Positions 18,340 to 27,492 are shown, numbered from the stretch's first letter. The stretch is DNA of 64,000 nt from Prevotella sp. KH2C16 (GCF_900113305.1 NZ_FOOW01000009.1:1-64000); one strand, 5' to 3'. A program made the numbers and translations. Notes: generated by a model not told the origin, from the sequence alone.

Positions 18340-20598
18340 ATGTCTGAACTTCCCAACCTCGTAAAAGACCTGGCACTGATCCTGATGGTCGCAGGAGCCG
18401 TAACGCTCCTGTTCAAGAAGCTCAAGCAACCCCTGGTACTGGGGTATATCGTGGCCGGATTCCTTGTCTCGCCACACATGCCTTACACCATGTCGGTGGT
18501 CGACAAGGCGGACATCCAGACCTGGGCAGACATCGGCGTCATCTTCCTCCTTTTCTCCCTGGGGCTCGACTTTTCGTTCAAGAAAATCCTGAAGATGGGC
18601 ATGGCACCCGTCATCGCCGCCCTCACCATCATCTTCTCTATGATGATACTGGGCATGTTCGTAGGGCGTGCCTTCGGCTGGAGCCGCATGGACTGCATCT
18701 TCCTTGGAGGAATGCTGGCCATGTCGTCCACCACCATCATCTACAAGGCATTCGACGACATGGGCCTGCGACAGCAGCACTTTGCCGGACTGGTGATGAG
18801 CGTGCTCATCCTTGAGGATGTACTGGCCATCGTGATGATGGTAATGCTGTCGGCGCTGGCCGGGGACACGGCCTCCGACGGTGGGCAGATGCTCATGCTG
18901 GAGTCGGTCTTCAAGATCGGGTTCTTCCTCATTCTCTGGTTTGTGGTGGGCATCTTCGTCATTCCCCTGTTCCTGCGCTCTACGCGAAAGCTGATGAACG
19001 ACGAGACCATGGTCATCGTTGCGCTCGGCCTCTGCTGTGCCATGGCATGGATTTCAACTACCGTCGGGTTCAGCAGCGCCTTCGGTGCGTTCGTCATGGG
19101 AAGCATTCTTGCCGAGACGATAGAGGCCGACAAGATTATCCGTCTCGTCGAGCCGGTGAAGAATCTGTTCGGAGCCGTCTTCTTCGTGTCGGTGGGCATG
19201 CTCGTAGATCCCGAGATACTGGTAGACTATGCACTACCGATCGTGGTCATTGTGATGACCATCCTCTTCGGGCAGAGCATCTTCGGCTCCCTGGGCTATC
19301 TGTTCAGCGGCCAGACGCTAAAGACCTCAATGCGCTGCGGATTCTCCATGGCACAGATCGGCGAGTTTGCCTTTATCATTGCGTCGCTCGGCCTCTCGCT
19401 GGGCGTCATAGGAGATTTTCTATATCCCGTGGTAGTAGCCGTATCCGTGATTACCACCTTCCTGACCCCTTACATGATGCAGGCGGCCGACCCGGCATAT
19501 GCCTATCTCGAAAGAAAACTGCCCAGGAAGTGGGTGCGCAGGCTCAGCCATCTCGGCTCGACGACGGAGGGAACGCAGCAGGAGCAGAGCCTCTGGCGCG
19601 TCTATCTGCGCAAGATTACGGTGAACACAGTCATCTACTCCATTCTCACGGCAGCCGTTACCACGCTGATGCTCACCGTCTTCCTGCCCTTCATACGCAA
19701 GATACTGCCCCACTGGTGGGCCAACGGCGTGTGCGGCGTGCTCCTCCTGGCTCTCATCGCGCCGTTCTTGCGCTCCATCATCGTGAAGAACAATCACAGT
19801 GAGGAGTTCAAAGCATTGTGGACAGAGCGGCGCATCAACCGCCTGCCATTAATCTTCACCGTGCTCGTGCGCGTGGTCATCGCCGCCGCCTTCCTATTCT
19901 ACATCTGCAACTATCTGGCTCGCTTCCAGAACGCCGTCGTCATCACGCTCGCCCTGGTGATGCTCACTCTGATGGTGCTATCCAGGAGCCTGAAGCACCG
20001 AAGCATCCGGCTGGAGCGTCTCTTCGTGCAGAACCTGCGCTCGCGCGACATCGCCGCACAGGTGAACGGCAGCCGACGGCCGCTCTTCGAGGGGCACCTG
20101 CTCGACCGCGACCTGCATATCTCTGACTTTGAGGTGCCCGATGACTCGGCCTTCTGTGGCCAGACGCTGCGCGACCTGCAGCTGCGCAACCGCTACGGAG
20201 TGCATGTGAGCAGCATTCTCCGTGGCCGGCAACGCATCAATATCCCCGGCGGGAGCACCGTCATCTTTCCCGGAGACCGGATACAGGCCATCGGCGACGA
20301 CGAGCAACTGCACGCTTTCGGCGACGGACTGCGCCACGAACTGGTGCCCGAAGACCCGGAAATAGAGAAGCGGGAGATGAAACTGCGCCAGATTATCCTG
20401 CGCGAAAGCAGCCCGTTTATCGGCAAGAGCCTTCGCGAGAGCGGCATCCGCGACCAATATAACTGCATGGTGGTGGGCGTGGAAGAAGGCCAGAAGAACC
20501 TCACCCTCATCAATCCCAAGCGTAAATTCGAGCAGGGAGACATCCTCTGGATCGTGGGCGAGCAACAGGCCGTAGACAAACTGACCAACCTGACATAA
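18340..20598 (+). CDS. Cation:proton antiporter of the CPA2/Kef type with two TrkA-C domains
   Basis: 752 aa from ATG 18340 (MSELPNLVKDLALILM). The N-terminal half is a CPA2 exchanger of about 12 helices, with LGYIVAGFLVSPHMPYTM, a FLLFSLGLDFSFKKI segment and the SSTTIIYKAFDDMG helix. Further hydrophobic segments follow (to about 660), then two TrkA-C regulatory-type domains (about 610-680 and 685-752). It probably exports K+ or Na+ in exchange for H+ under soluble-ligand control. The longer frame from 18256 begins inside the pepT terminator and is rejected. The TonB-C lipoprotein follows after 15 bp. Confidence 0.88.
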   Translation: MSELPNLVKDLALILMVAGAVTLLFKKLKQPLVLGYIVAGFLVSPHMPYTMSVVDKADIQTWADIGVIFLLFSLGLDFSFKKILKMGMAPVIAALTIIFSMMILGMFVGRAFGWSRMDCIFLGGMLAMSSTTIIYKAFDDMGLRQQHFAGLVMSVLILEDVLAIVMMVMLSALAGDTASDGGQMLMLESVFKIGFFLILWFVVGIFVIPLFLRSTRKLMNDETMVIVALGLCCAMAWISTTVGFSSAFGAFVMGSILAETIEADKIIRLVEPVKNLFGAVFFVSVGMLVDPEILVDYALPIVVIVMTILFGQSIFGSLGYLFSGQTLKTSMRCGFSMAQIGEFAFIIASLGLSLGVIGDFLYPVVVAVSVITTFLTPYMMQAADPAYAYLERKLPRKWVRRLSHLGSTTEGTQQEQSLWRVYLRKITVNTVIYSILTAAVTTLMLTVFLPFIRKILPHWWANGVCGVLLLALIAPFLRSIIVKNNHSEEFKALWTERRINRLPLIFTVLVRVVIAAAFLFYICNYLARFQNAVVITLALVMLTLMVLSRSLKHRSIRLERLFVQNLRSRDIAAQVNGSRRPLFEGHLLDRDLHISDFEVPDDSAFCGQTLRDLQLRNRYGVHVSSILRGRQRINIPGGSTVIFPGDRIQAIGDDEQLHAFGDGLRHELVPEDPEIEKREMKLRQIILRESSPFIGKSLRESGIRDQYNCMVVGVEEGQKNLTLINPKRKFEQGDILWIVGEQQAVDKLTNLT

Positions 20599-20613
20599 TC
20601 CGAAATAGGAACC

Positions 20614-21000
20614 ATGAGAATCCCCAAGAGCCTGATCTGCCTTGCCCTGTCGCTCGGCATGCTCTCCTGCGCCACGCACCGGGAGCGTTTCTTCGTCGTG
20701 GCCGACCAGAATCCGTCGTTTCCCGGTGGAGACAAAGCCATGCAGGCATTTATCGGAAACAACCTGAACCTGCCCTATCTGGAGGGCTCCTGCAATGTGC
20801 AGGGACGCATCGTCGTGCAGTTTTTCGTGGAGGAAAACGGCCGCCTGACCCATCTGCGAGTAGTGAAACCCATGTATCCCGCCTACGACGAGGCATGCCT
20901 CAAGATGCTGAAGAAGATGCCGCGATGGATTCCCGCCCGGCAGAACGGCAAGCCCGTGAGATTCCAATACATCCTACCCATATTCATCCATCCGCAGTAA
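20614..21000 (+). CDS. Stand-alone TonB C-terminal-domain lipoprotein
   Basis: 128 aa. A signal peptide ends in the lipobox MLSC (Cys19). The rest is essentially one TonB C-terminal domain: FPGGDKAMQAFIGNNLNLP, QGRIVVQFFVEENGRLTHLRVVK (strand-turn-strand) and the final MPRWIPARQNGKPVRFQYILPI block. It lacks the usual inner-membrane helix and Pro-rich spacer of TonB, so it cannot act as a normal energy transducer to ExbBD. Such short TonB_C proteins are common in Bacteroidota, usually without assigned function. Likely co-transcribed with the Kef-type antiporter. Confidence 0.85.
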   Translation: MRIPKSLICLALSLGMLSCATHRERFFVVADQNPSFPGGDKAMQAFIGNNLNLPYLEGSCNVQGRIVVQFFVEENGRLTHLRVVKPMYPAYDEACLKMLKKMPRWIPARQNGKPVRFQYILPIFIHPQ

Positions 21001-21028
21001 GCCCTGTGGGAAGCCACCTATAGGCTGA

Positions 21029-21111
21029 AAAAATCGGCGATTTTGAAGGATAAAATCGGCGAGAAGGTGAGGCAAAATCGGCGATTTTGTCAAATCGCTA
21101 ACGGTCTTTTG
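21029..21111. repeat. 22-bp-phase array II (three family-1 units plus one family-3 unit)
   Basis: Units start at 21029, 21051, 21073 and 21095, exactly 22 bp apart. The first and third have the palindromic core AAAATCGGCGATTTT; the second keeps only the left half (AAAATCGGCGA). The fourth ends in TAACGGTCTTTTG, matching the family-3 unit CTTTTAACGGCCTTTTG at 12 of 17 positions. It lies between the convergent TonB-C lipoprotein and lptD genes. Confidence 0.8.
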
Positions 21112-21161
21112 GAAAACTGCGCAGGGTCGGGAGGGAAGCGACAAAGGGCTTTCCCTGCCGG

Positions 21162-23999
21162 CTAATACCACTGCACGGCATTGCTGTAGCCGCTGCGCTT
21201 GTCGTATTTCAGCGCATCGGTGAGCGTAGCGGCATTGGCGCGGAAGGTGAAGTTGTAGCTGGTATAAGGAGCTATCACCACCTGACAGCTCATGTTGAAG
21301 CAGTGGAGGTCGCGCTGCAACGAGGCCGTGGTCATGCTCATGGCATGGTTCTCGAAGTCGTAACCGCTGGAGAAGCTGATGTTCCAGCCATCGCTGATGC
21401 GCAGGTTGCCGCTCACATTCAGCGTCTGGGAGAACTTGTAGGGGTAGCGCATCTTCTCGTAGTTGAACTTCTTGATGTCGGTATTCTCGCGCATGGTGAT
21501 TCCATATCCGAAGGTAAGCGACCACGGCATGTTGAAGACCATGTAGCCGTCGTCGTCGGTCTCGGCCTTTCCGCCTCCGCTTTTCTTGCGCGCGCCGCGC
21601 TGTCCCTCAATCATGTCGTCGTCGATGTTGCTCTCAATATCGGTATCTATGCCTTCGTCGTCCTTGTCGCACAAGTCCTCATCATCGTCCTTGCCACCTC
21701 CGAACCACTTACGGAGCTTTTCGGGATTGAGGGTGAACGAGATGTTCTGCGAGAAACCTTGGAAGCGGCCGAACTTGCCCATGCCCCAGAGGGTATGGTT
21801 GCCGATGTAAGGTGTGCCGTTCTCATCCAGTTCGTAGGCATAGGTGCCGAACACGGCGTTCATGTTGAAAGTATAGTTTTTCCACCATTTCAGTCGTAGG
21901 CGCACGGAGAGGTCGCTCCACTTGTGGGTGGTGGCTGCCGCATTATACGACATTGTGAAGCCCAGTTCGTCAATCAGGCTTATCTTCTTGTAGCCGAGCG
22001 AATCCTTGTCGTGGTCGCTCTTGAGCTTCATCTCAAGATTATTGGAGATGTCCCAGCTGATGTTTCCCGTCCTTCCTTTGCCCGGGACGCCGTAGAGAGC
22101 GCCCTCGTAAGGCGAGTATTCCACGAGCGAGACATTGCCGTTGGCATCCGTCTTCTGGTAAGTGTCATAGTAGCCGTAGCGTGCCGACCCGAAGTCTGGC
22201 GCATAGGAGAAGCTGACGCTGGGCGTGATGACATGGCGGATGGCCATGATCTTGTCGCCGAAAATCTTCTTGCTGGGCACGAAGAAGCCGTAGAGCTTGG
22301 TGCTTGCGCTGAGCGCGAGGTTCCAGTTATACACATTGTGGAAGCCGTAGGTGGTGTCGTTCTTCACCTCCTGGGCGGCATCGTCCCAGGAGCGGTCTAC
22401 CTTCTGGGAATACATACGGTCGGTGAAATTGAACGAGGGAGACACATTGATATAGTTGAACAGCGTGAAGTTGCCGCTGATGGGGATGTTGTGCTGTATA
22501 CCGTTGCGCCATTCCTTCAGGAGGTTTGCTTTCAGCAGTCGGTCCTCCTTGGTGTTGATGGAGTTGGAGAGGCGACCCGTGTAGCTCATGGAAATCTTCT
22601 CATACCATCGCTGGTTGCCTGCCACATGCTTCCTGCGGAACGGGTAGAAGCGGCTGATGGAGATGTTGAGGTCAGGCAGGGTCATGGAAATGGAGGAGTC
22701 GCGCATGTTCTGGCTCAGGTTGGCCGTTGAACTCAGCGACATGCCGATGCTTGAGAAAGTGGTGCTCCAGCTGACGGACGAGGTGCGCGTACTCTGCGTG
22801 AGCGACTGCGGATTGTAAAGTGAAGTGAGGTTATTGCGCTCGTAACTGCTCGTAGCAAAGTTCACGCTGGCCGACAGCGAGCTGAAAGGATTGGCCTTGG
22901 CGTCCTGCCTGTGGCTCCATTGAATCTTGAAACTGGTCTGCCGGGCGTAGTCAGGCAGCCCCTTGTCGCCCGTCCGGGTATCCTGGAAACTCGCCAGAAA
23001 GCTGCCGTTGTACTTATAGCGCTTGCGGTAATTGGATGCCACGCTCACTCCCCACGAGCCCTTCGTGTAGATCTCTCCCAGCAGTTTCAGGTCCCAATTG
23101 TCGTTCATCGCGAAGTAATATCCACCGTCTCGGAGATAGAATCCACGGTCTTGCTCGTCGCCATAGCTCGGCATGATGAATCCCGAGGAATAGCTCTTGG
23201 TGAAGGGGAAGAAGCCGTAGGGAATGGCAAGAGGCAGGGGCACATCGGCTACCACGAGGTAGGCCGGGCCGAAAACCACATCTTTGCCTGGGCGAACCTT
23301 GGCCCGCGAGAGGGCGATATAGAAGTCGGGGTGCTCCTCGTCGCAGGTGGTATAGCGGCCGTGCTTCAGGTAAATCACGCCCGAAGAGTCTCTCTTGGAA
23401 ATCTCGCTGGTAAGGAAACCGTCCTCCTGCTGGGTATATACATTGTTGATAAATCCCTTCTTGGTCTTGAAATTGAAGGCGATGGTATCACTCTCATACT
23501 CACTTCCACCCATCTTGAACAGCGGCCGTCCCCTGACGCCTTTCTTCTCCGTGGAGTCGGCAGTACCTATAGCCCTGACCAGACTGCTGTCGAGGCTCAT
23601 CTGAATCTTGTCGCTCGCGAGGTCCATGTTCTCGTATTCCACCTTCGAGGAGCCATAGATATAAGCCACCTTGCTCTTGGCATGATAGACAAGAGAGTCT
23701 TCCCCAGAGTAAGTAACCGGCGCATCGATGCCGTTTTTCTTCTTCCGATTGAGCGAGTCGAGGTGTATCGAGTCGTCGACAGCCTTGTTGTGGCGGTAGA
23801 CGGCACGCTGAATGGAGTCCATCTTCGTGGTGTCGATCACGGCCGCAAGTTTGCCAGTATCGCGCCGAGTAGTGTCTTTCTGGGAAATGGAATCACTCTG
23901 CACAGCTCTCTTTTTCTTCTTGAAGAGAGGCATATTGTCATTCGCCATCATAAAAATGAAGGCGAATAACATGAGTGCGATGAGCGTTTTCCTTCTCAT
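21162..23999 (-). CDS. lptD: LPS-assembly outer-membrane protein LptD
   Basis: 945 aa. An N-terminal signal or anchor segment (about 4-20) is followed by a charged linker and an OstA/LptA-like beta-jellyroll (about 95-210; AYIYGSSKVEYENMDLASDKIQ). The remainder is the LptD barrel, rich in alternating beta strands and ending in an aromatic residue (final residues NAVQWY), as expected for BamA recognition. It inserts LPS in the outer leaflet with LptE. A very acidic Asp/Glu insert (about residues 767-808) is a notable loop. Its own promoter lies at 24011-24018, although the HD-domain gene upstream is on the same strand. Confidence 0.9.
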   Translation of the reverse strand: MRRKTLIALMLFAFIFMMANDNMPLFKKKKRAVQSDSISQKDTTRRDTGKLAAVIDTTKMDSIQRAVYRHNKAVDDSIHLDSLNRKKKNGIDAPVTYSGEDSLVYHAKSKVAYIYGSSKVEYENMDLASDKIQMSLDSSLVRAIGTADSTEKKGVRGRPLFKMGGSEYESDTIAFNFKTKKGFINNVYTQQEDGFLTSEISKRDSSGVIYLKHGRYTTCDEEHPDFYIALSRAKVRPGKDVVFGPAYLVVADVPLPLAIPYGFFPFTKSYSSGFIMPSYGDEQDRGFYLRDGGYYFAMNDNWDLKLLGEIYTKGSWGVSVASNYRKRYKYNGSFLASFQDTRTGDKGLPDYARQTSFKIQWSHRQDAKANPFSSLSASVNFATSSYERNNLTSLYNPQSLTQSTRTSSVSWSTTFSSIGMSLSSTANLSQNMRDSSISMTLPDLNISISRFYPFRRKHVAGNQRWYEKISMSYTGRLSNSINTKEDRLLKANLLKEWRNGIQHNIPISGNFTLFNYINVSPSFNFTDRMYSQKVDRSWDDAAQEVKNDTTYGFHNVYNWNLALSASTKLYGFFVPSKKIFGDKIMAIRHVITPSVSFSYAPDFGSARYGYYDTYQKTDANGNVSLVEYSPYEGALYGVPGKGRTGNISWDISNNLEMKLKSDHDKDSLGYKKISLIDELGFTMSYNAAATTHKWSDLSVRLRLKWWKNYTFNMNAVFGTYAYELDENGTPYIGNHTLWGMGKFGRFQGFSQNISFTLNPEKLRKWFGGGKDDDEDLCDKDDEGIDTDIESNIDDDMIEGQRGARKKSGGGKAETDDDGYMVFNMPWSLTFGYGITMRENTDIKKFNYEKMRYPYKFSQTLNVSGNLRISDGWNISFSSGYDFENHAMSMTTASLQRDLHCFNMSCQVVIAPYTSYNFTFRANAATLTDALKYDKRSGYSNAVQWY

Positions 24000-24010
24000 A
24001 AATTATCTTG

Positions 24011-24018
24011 CAAAGATA
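24011..24018 (-). promoter_or_regulatory. lptD promoter -7 box
   Basis: TATCTTTG on the minus strand, 11 bp before the lptD ATG, giving a very short leader. Confidence 0.55.
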
Positions 24019-24063
24019 AAGAATTTATACTGAACAGCCCGCCGTTTACGCAATTTTAACTTA

Positions 24064-24600
24064 TTACTCAAACAATTTCTCCCACTTGCGAAACCTCTCG
24101 AGACCTGCTTCTCCGAACTTTGCGAGGCTGCGCTCTGCCTGTGCGACGCTCTTCTCCTCGTCGAGACGAGTCTTGGAATAGAACTTGTCGGCATAGCAGA
24201 TTACCTTCTCGGCCATCGTCTGCGGGAGGAAGTCCTCGTGCGGAAGCGGAAGGTCCTGACGAACGATGTCTTCCCGGGAGAGTCCTGCTCCCGTATGACG
24301 CTCGCAGACCCTGGCATGTGCCGGATAACCCTCGGCTCGCAATAACTCGGCACCCAGCCTGCCATGACGAATATAAGGCTCCGTACCGAAGCATTCTATG
24401 GCCGGGGCGTCGCAGAGGAATATCCCGATGTCATGCAGCATGGCGGCTTCTTCCACAAAACGGGCGTCCAATTGCAGTTCCGGATGAGACAAAACAATCT
24501 GCGACGCCTTATGCGCCACAGATTGACTATGTGTGATGAGGATATGCCTTAGCGCATTATTCTCAGGATAATACTTGTCTATTATCGCCTGAAAATCCAT
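24064..24600 (-). CDS. HD-domain phosphohydrolase
   Basis: 178 aa. An HD metal-dependent phosphohydrolase fold: HILITHSQSVAHKA (H24 region), the HD pair MLHDIGI (H56, D57), YIRHGRLGAELL (H79), ERHTGAG (H102) and the late Asp in CYADKFYS. Enzymes of this class hydrolyse nucleotide or other phosphate esters; the substrate is unknown. It starts 7 bp after the stop of the carboxylase-like gene and is probably co-transcribed with it. Confidence 0.85.
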   Translation of the reverse strand: MDFQAIIDKYYPENNALRHILITHSQSVAHKASQIVLSHPELQLDARFVEEAAMLHDIGIFLCDAPAIECFGTEPYIRHGRLGAELLRAEGYPAHARVCERHTGAGLSREDIVRQDLPLPHEDFLPQTMAEKVICYADKFYSKTRLDEEKSVAQAERSLAKFGEAGLERFRKWEKLFE

Positions 24601-24607
24601 TTACCGG

Positions 24608-26386
24608 TTAATCCTTATGCTCTCTTTCGATATAGGCAATCACCTCGCCCTTGTTCACTTTGCTACCCTGCTTGGCGTTAATCTCCACGAGTTTGCCGCC
24701 AAGGGCTGCCGGAACCTCGACGAATTCACCCCAGGGAGCCTGGATAAAGCAGAACGCATCGCCCTCCTTGTAGGCTTTCCCTATGAAAGGCTCCACGGCA
24801 GGAGCAGCTTCTGCGTCGCCCTGGAATTCCCAGAACAGCTGCCCTTTCACCGGAGCCACGATAGCATCGGCCTTGGCATGCTTGAATGCCGCTGCCTCCT
24901 CCAGGCTCACCTGAGCTCCCAGCTTGGCGTCCTTAGCCTTCTGCAGGTCGGCCAGGAAGTTCTTCTTTGCCTGTCCGCTCTTATAGTTGCGATACTGTTC
25001 TGGGTGCATGGCAAGCTCGAAGAGCTCCTCGTCGTCCTGCCCGTAGTCCCATCCGTTGTCATCCATCTCCTTGCGGAAATCATCGAGGGCATTAGGTATC
25101 AGCGTGTGAGGATCGGCATCGGTGAACTCGCGACCCTGGGCTTTGGCAAGCTCCACGATCTCAGGAGCCAGCTCGCCGGGCACCTTACCCGACTTGCCGA
25201 GAATCATGCCCCATACGGAATCGTCCATCATGACATAGCGCCCCTTGCCCTGCTCAAGCGTCAGGAGGTTGAAGAGTGCTATGTTCTTGACATACTGACT
25301 GAAAGGAGTTACGAGTGGAGGATAGCCTACCCGGGGCCACACATACGCCACTTCGTCGAACAGTTTGACAAGCATATCGTCGGTGGTAAGCTCCGGCTCA
25401 CCCTTCTTTTTCTTCAGATTGTTGATTACGCTTTGGATTCCGCCGAGGTCGGCCATCATCGATCCCATCATTCCGCCGGGCAGACCGCAGCCCAGGAGCA
25501 AGGAACTCATGAACTTGTTCTGCGGGTTGATGAAGTATCCAAGCCAGTCGTCAATGAACTCCTGGGTAAGGGCACGAGCCTCCATGTAGGCATCCATGTT
25601 TATTTCAGGCACCTCGAATCCGGCGTGCTTGAGCATGCTCTGCACAGAGATGACATCCGGATGCACCTTGCCCCACGACAAGGGCTCGATGGCGGTGTCG
25701 ATGATGTCGGCTCCGTTCTCGCATACTTCGAGCATGGAAGCCATCGAGAGGCCGGGGCCGGAATGACCGTGATACTCGATGAGGATGTCGGGATGATTGG
25801 TCTTGATCATCTTCGTGAGCTGGCCGAGGAACGCCGGCTGACCGATGCCGGCCATGTCCTTCAGGCAGATTTCCTCCGCGCCGGCGGCAATCTCCTCGTC
25901 GGCGAGACGGCTGTAGTATTCCAGCGTATGTACCGGCGATGTCGTAATGCAGAGTGCTCCCTGCGGAGTCATGCCGGCCTCCTTCGCCCATTGGATGGAC
26001 GGAGCTATGTTGCGGATGTCGTTCAGGCCGTCGAAGATGCGGGTGATGTCAGTTCCCTGGGCATGCTTCACCTTGTACATGAGCTGACGAACATCGTCGG
26101 GCACGGGATACATACGCAGCGCATTCAGGCCGCGGTCGAGCATGTGGGTCTTGATGCCCACCTCGTTGAACGGCTTGCAGAACGCCCGCACGGCATCGTT
26201 GGGATTCTCGCCGGCCAGCAGGTTCACCTGCTCGAAGGCTCCGCCATTGGTCTCTACACGGGCGAAACAGCCCATTTCGATAATGACGGGGGCAATGCGC
26301 TCCAGCTGATCCTTTCGTGGCTGGAACTTACCAGAGCTCTGCCACATGTCTCTATAGAGGAGACTAAACTGAATTTTCTTTTTCAT
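24608..26386 (-). CDS. PycB/OadA-like carboxyltransferase lacking the biotinyl lysine
   Basis: 592 aa with the layout of oxaloacetate decarboxylase alpha or pyruvate carboxylase subunit B: HMGL-like TIM barrel (about 5-270), conserved carboxylase domain (about 290-480) and a C-terminal biotinyl/lipoyl-like domain (about 515-592). Barrel residues D13, K176 (CLKDMAG), H206 and H208 (YHGHSGPG) are present, but the usual RDAHQS is RDMWQS here. In the C-terminal domain the expected AMKM is APWG (residues 550-553), so the biotin-accepting Lys is replaced by W552. It could be a decarboxylase using a separate biotin carrier, or a repurposed enzyme. Confidence 0.85.
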   Translation of the reverse strand: MKKKIQFSLLYRDMWQSSGKFQPRKDQLERIAPVIIEMGCFARVETNGGAFEQVNLLAGENPNDAVRAFCKPFNEVGIKTHMLDRGLNALRMYPVPDDVRQLMYKVKHAQGTDITRIFDGLNDIRNIAPSIQWAKEAGMTPQGALCITTSPVHTLEYYSRLADEEIAAGAEEICLKDMAGIGQPAFLGQLTKMIKTNHPDILIEYHGHSGPGLSMASMLEVCENGADIIDTAIEPLSWGKVHPDVISVQSMLKHAGFEVPEINMDAYMEARALTQEFIDDWLGYFINPQNKFMSSLLLGCGLPGGMMGSMMADLGGIQSVINNLKKKKGEPELTTDDMLVKLFDEVAYVWPRVGYPPLVTPFSQYVKNIALFNLLTLEQGKGRYVMMDDSVWGMILGKSGKVPGELAPEIVELAKAQGREFTDADPHTLIPNALDDFRKEMDDNGWDYGQDDEELFELAMHPEQYRNYKSGQAKKNFLADLQKAKDAKLGAQVSLEEAAAFKHAKADAIVAPVKGQLFWEFQGDAEAAPAVEPFIGKAYKEGDAFCFIQAPWGEFVEVPAALGGKLVEINAKQGSKVNKGEVIAYIEREHKD

Positions 26387-26430
26387 ATCTTTTGCTTTTA
26401 TTTATTCTGAATATCATCTCTTTCAAGCTG

Positions 26431-26438
26431 CAAAAATA
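26431..26438 (-). promoter_or_regulatory. Promoter -7 box for the carboxyltransferase-like gene
   Basis: TATTTTTG on the minus strand, 44 bp before the ATG at 26386. Confidence 0.5.
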
Positions 26439-26491
26439 ACTAAAAAAACTCAAATATCACCGCTCAGAATGCTTTTTTTATAAATTATAAC

Positions 26492-26499
26492 TATCTTTG
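26492..26499 (+). promoter_or_regulatory. Promoter -7 box for the lipoprotein at 26520
   Basis: TATCTTTG, 20 bp before the ATG at 26520. Confidence 0.55.
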
Positions 26500-26519
26500 C
26501 AGGGAAATAAACCATCAGT

Positions 26520-27371
26520 ATGAACTTCAAACTATCCGCCATCACGGCACTACTGGCCGTTTTCGCCCTCGCTGCCTGCAGCAGCAAGAAGGCCGAGCCG
26601 ACCCCGACGACGGCAAACAACCTGCCGGAACGAATGAAGGGCGACCGCACCGTCTACGGCCTGGCCTGTGAGGGATGCAGCGACTCGGTCATCGTGCTGC
26701 TCCCAGAAGACGGCAGCGATCCCATACGCTATAACTGCGTGCAGGCCAGGCGCAACCATAAGGTGCAGGGAAAAATGAAGATAGGCGACTGGATTGGCAT
26801 CGTGCCCAATGCTGATAACAGCCGGATTGCCGATTTCGCCGTCGACCTCGACGACCTGAAAGGCATCTGGTGCTATGTGGTTATGCCCAAGTTGAAGGAC
26901 GCGGACACCATGAGCCGGTCGGCCCAGGCACACGCCATAGCCGCCATGCCGGACTCCGTCAAGAAGACTTATATGATTCCCCGCGAATACGGCTTCTACC
27001 TGAAGCGCCAGTGGGTGTGTCAGAGCCTGGGCTATGTAGGCACCCAGAACTCCTTTGAAGACGAGAGCCCCGTCGTCTATCCTCCCCTGAGCTACTTCAC
27101 GGGATGGCGCATCTGGAACGGGAAGCTCATCACCATCAGCGGAGTTCCCGTCATGGGAAAGGACGAGAACGGGCAATCGGCCATAACCATCAAGAATGAA
27201 CGGCAGGACACCTGCGACATCGACTATCTCATGGGCGACTCACTGGTATTGAGCAGCGAAGGCATTTCCCGCAGCTACTACCGCAAGAACAGCCTCGACG
27301 AAGTAAACAAGAAGGCAAGGACTATCGCCGCCAGACTCTCGGAAAAGGCCAAGAAAGAGGCCGTGAAATAA
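26520..27371 (+). CDS. Lipoprotein of unknown function
   Basis: 283 aa. A signal peptide ends in the lipobox LAAC (Cys20), followed by a short Thr/Pro linker. A CEGC pair (C50, C53) starts the folded part, which is beta-rich (VQGKMKIGDWIGIVPN and similar) and resembles small-ligand-binding lipocalin-type folds only in a general way. The C-terminus is a charged helix (SLDEVNKKARTIAARLSEKA). No family is recognised. It is monocistronic, with a strong terminator 45 bp downstream. Confidence 0.75.
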   Translation: MNFKLSAITALLAVFALAACSSKKAEPTPTTANNLPERMKGDRTVYGLACEGCSDSVIVLLPEDGSDPIRYNCVQARRNHKVQGKMKIGDWIGIVPNADNSRIADFAVDLDDLKGIWCYVVMPKLKDADTMSRSAQAHAIAAMPDSVKKTYMIPREYGFYLKRQWVCQSLGYVGTQNSFEDESPVVYPPLSYFTGWRIWNGKLITISGVPVMGKDENGQSAITIKNERQDTCDIDYLMGDSLVLSSEGISRSYYRKNSLDEVNKKARTIAARLSEKAKKEAVK

Positions 27372-27416
27372 TAGAGACGAATTGCCGCCGCCCTTCACAC
27401 CGGCCCGGCAGGCATG

Positions 27417-27450
27417 AATAAAGGGGCTGGAAACGCCCCTTTATTGTTCT
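27417..27450 (+). terminator. Rho-independent terminator
   Basis: Perfect 11-bp inverted repeat, AATAAAGGGGC at 27417-27427 and GCCCCTTTATT at 27435-27445, followed by a T-rich stretch. Confidence 0.85.
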
Positions 27451-27492
27451 TTCCCCATCTTGCAGGATGAGCACCTGCGGCAAGCTGCAGGA

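Noticed and set aside
24617..26410. 597-codon plus-strand frame opposite the carboxyltransferase-like gene
   Set aside because: It is antisense to a gene with clear domains and shows no recognisable protein features; high-GC third positions create such shadows.
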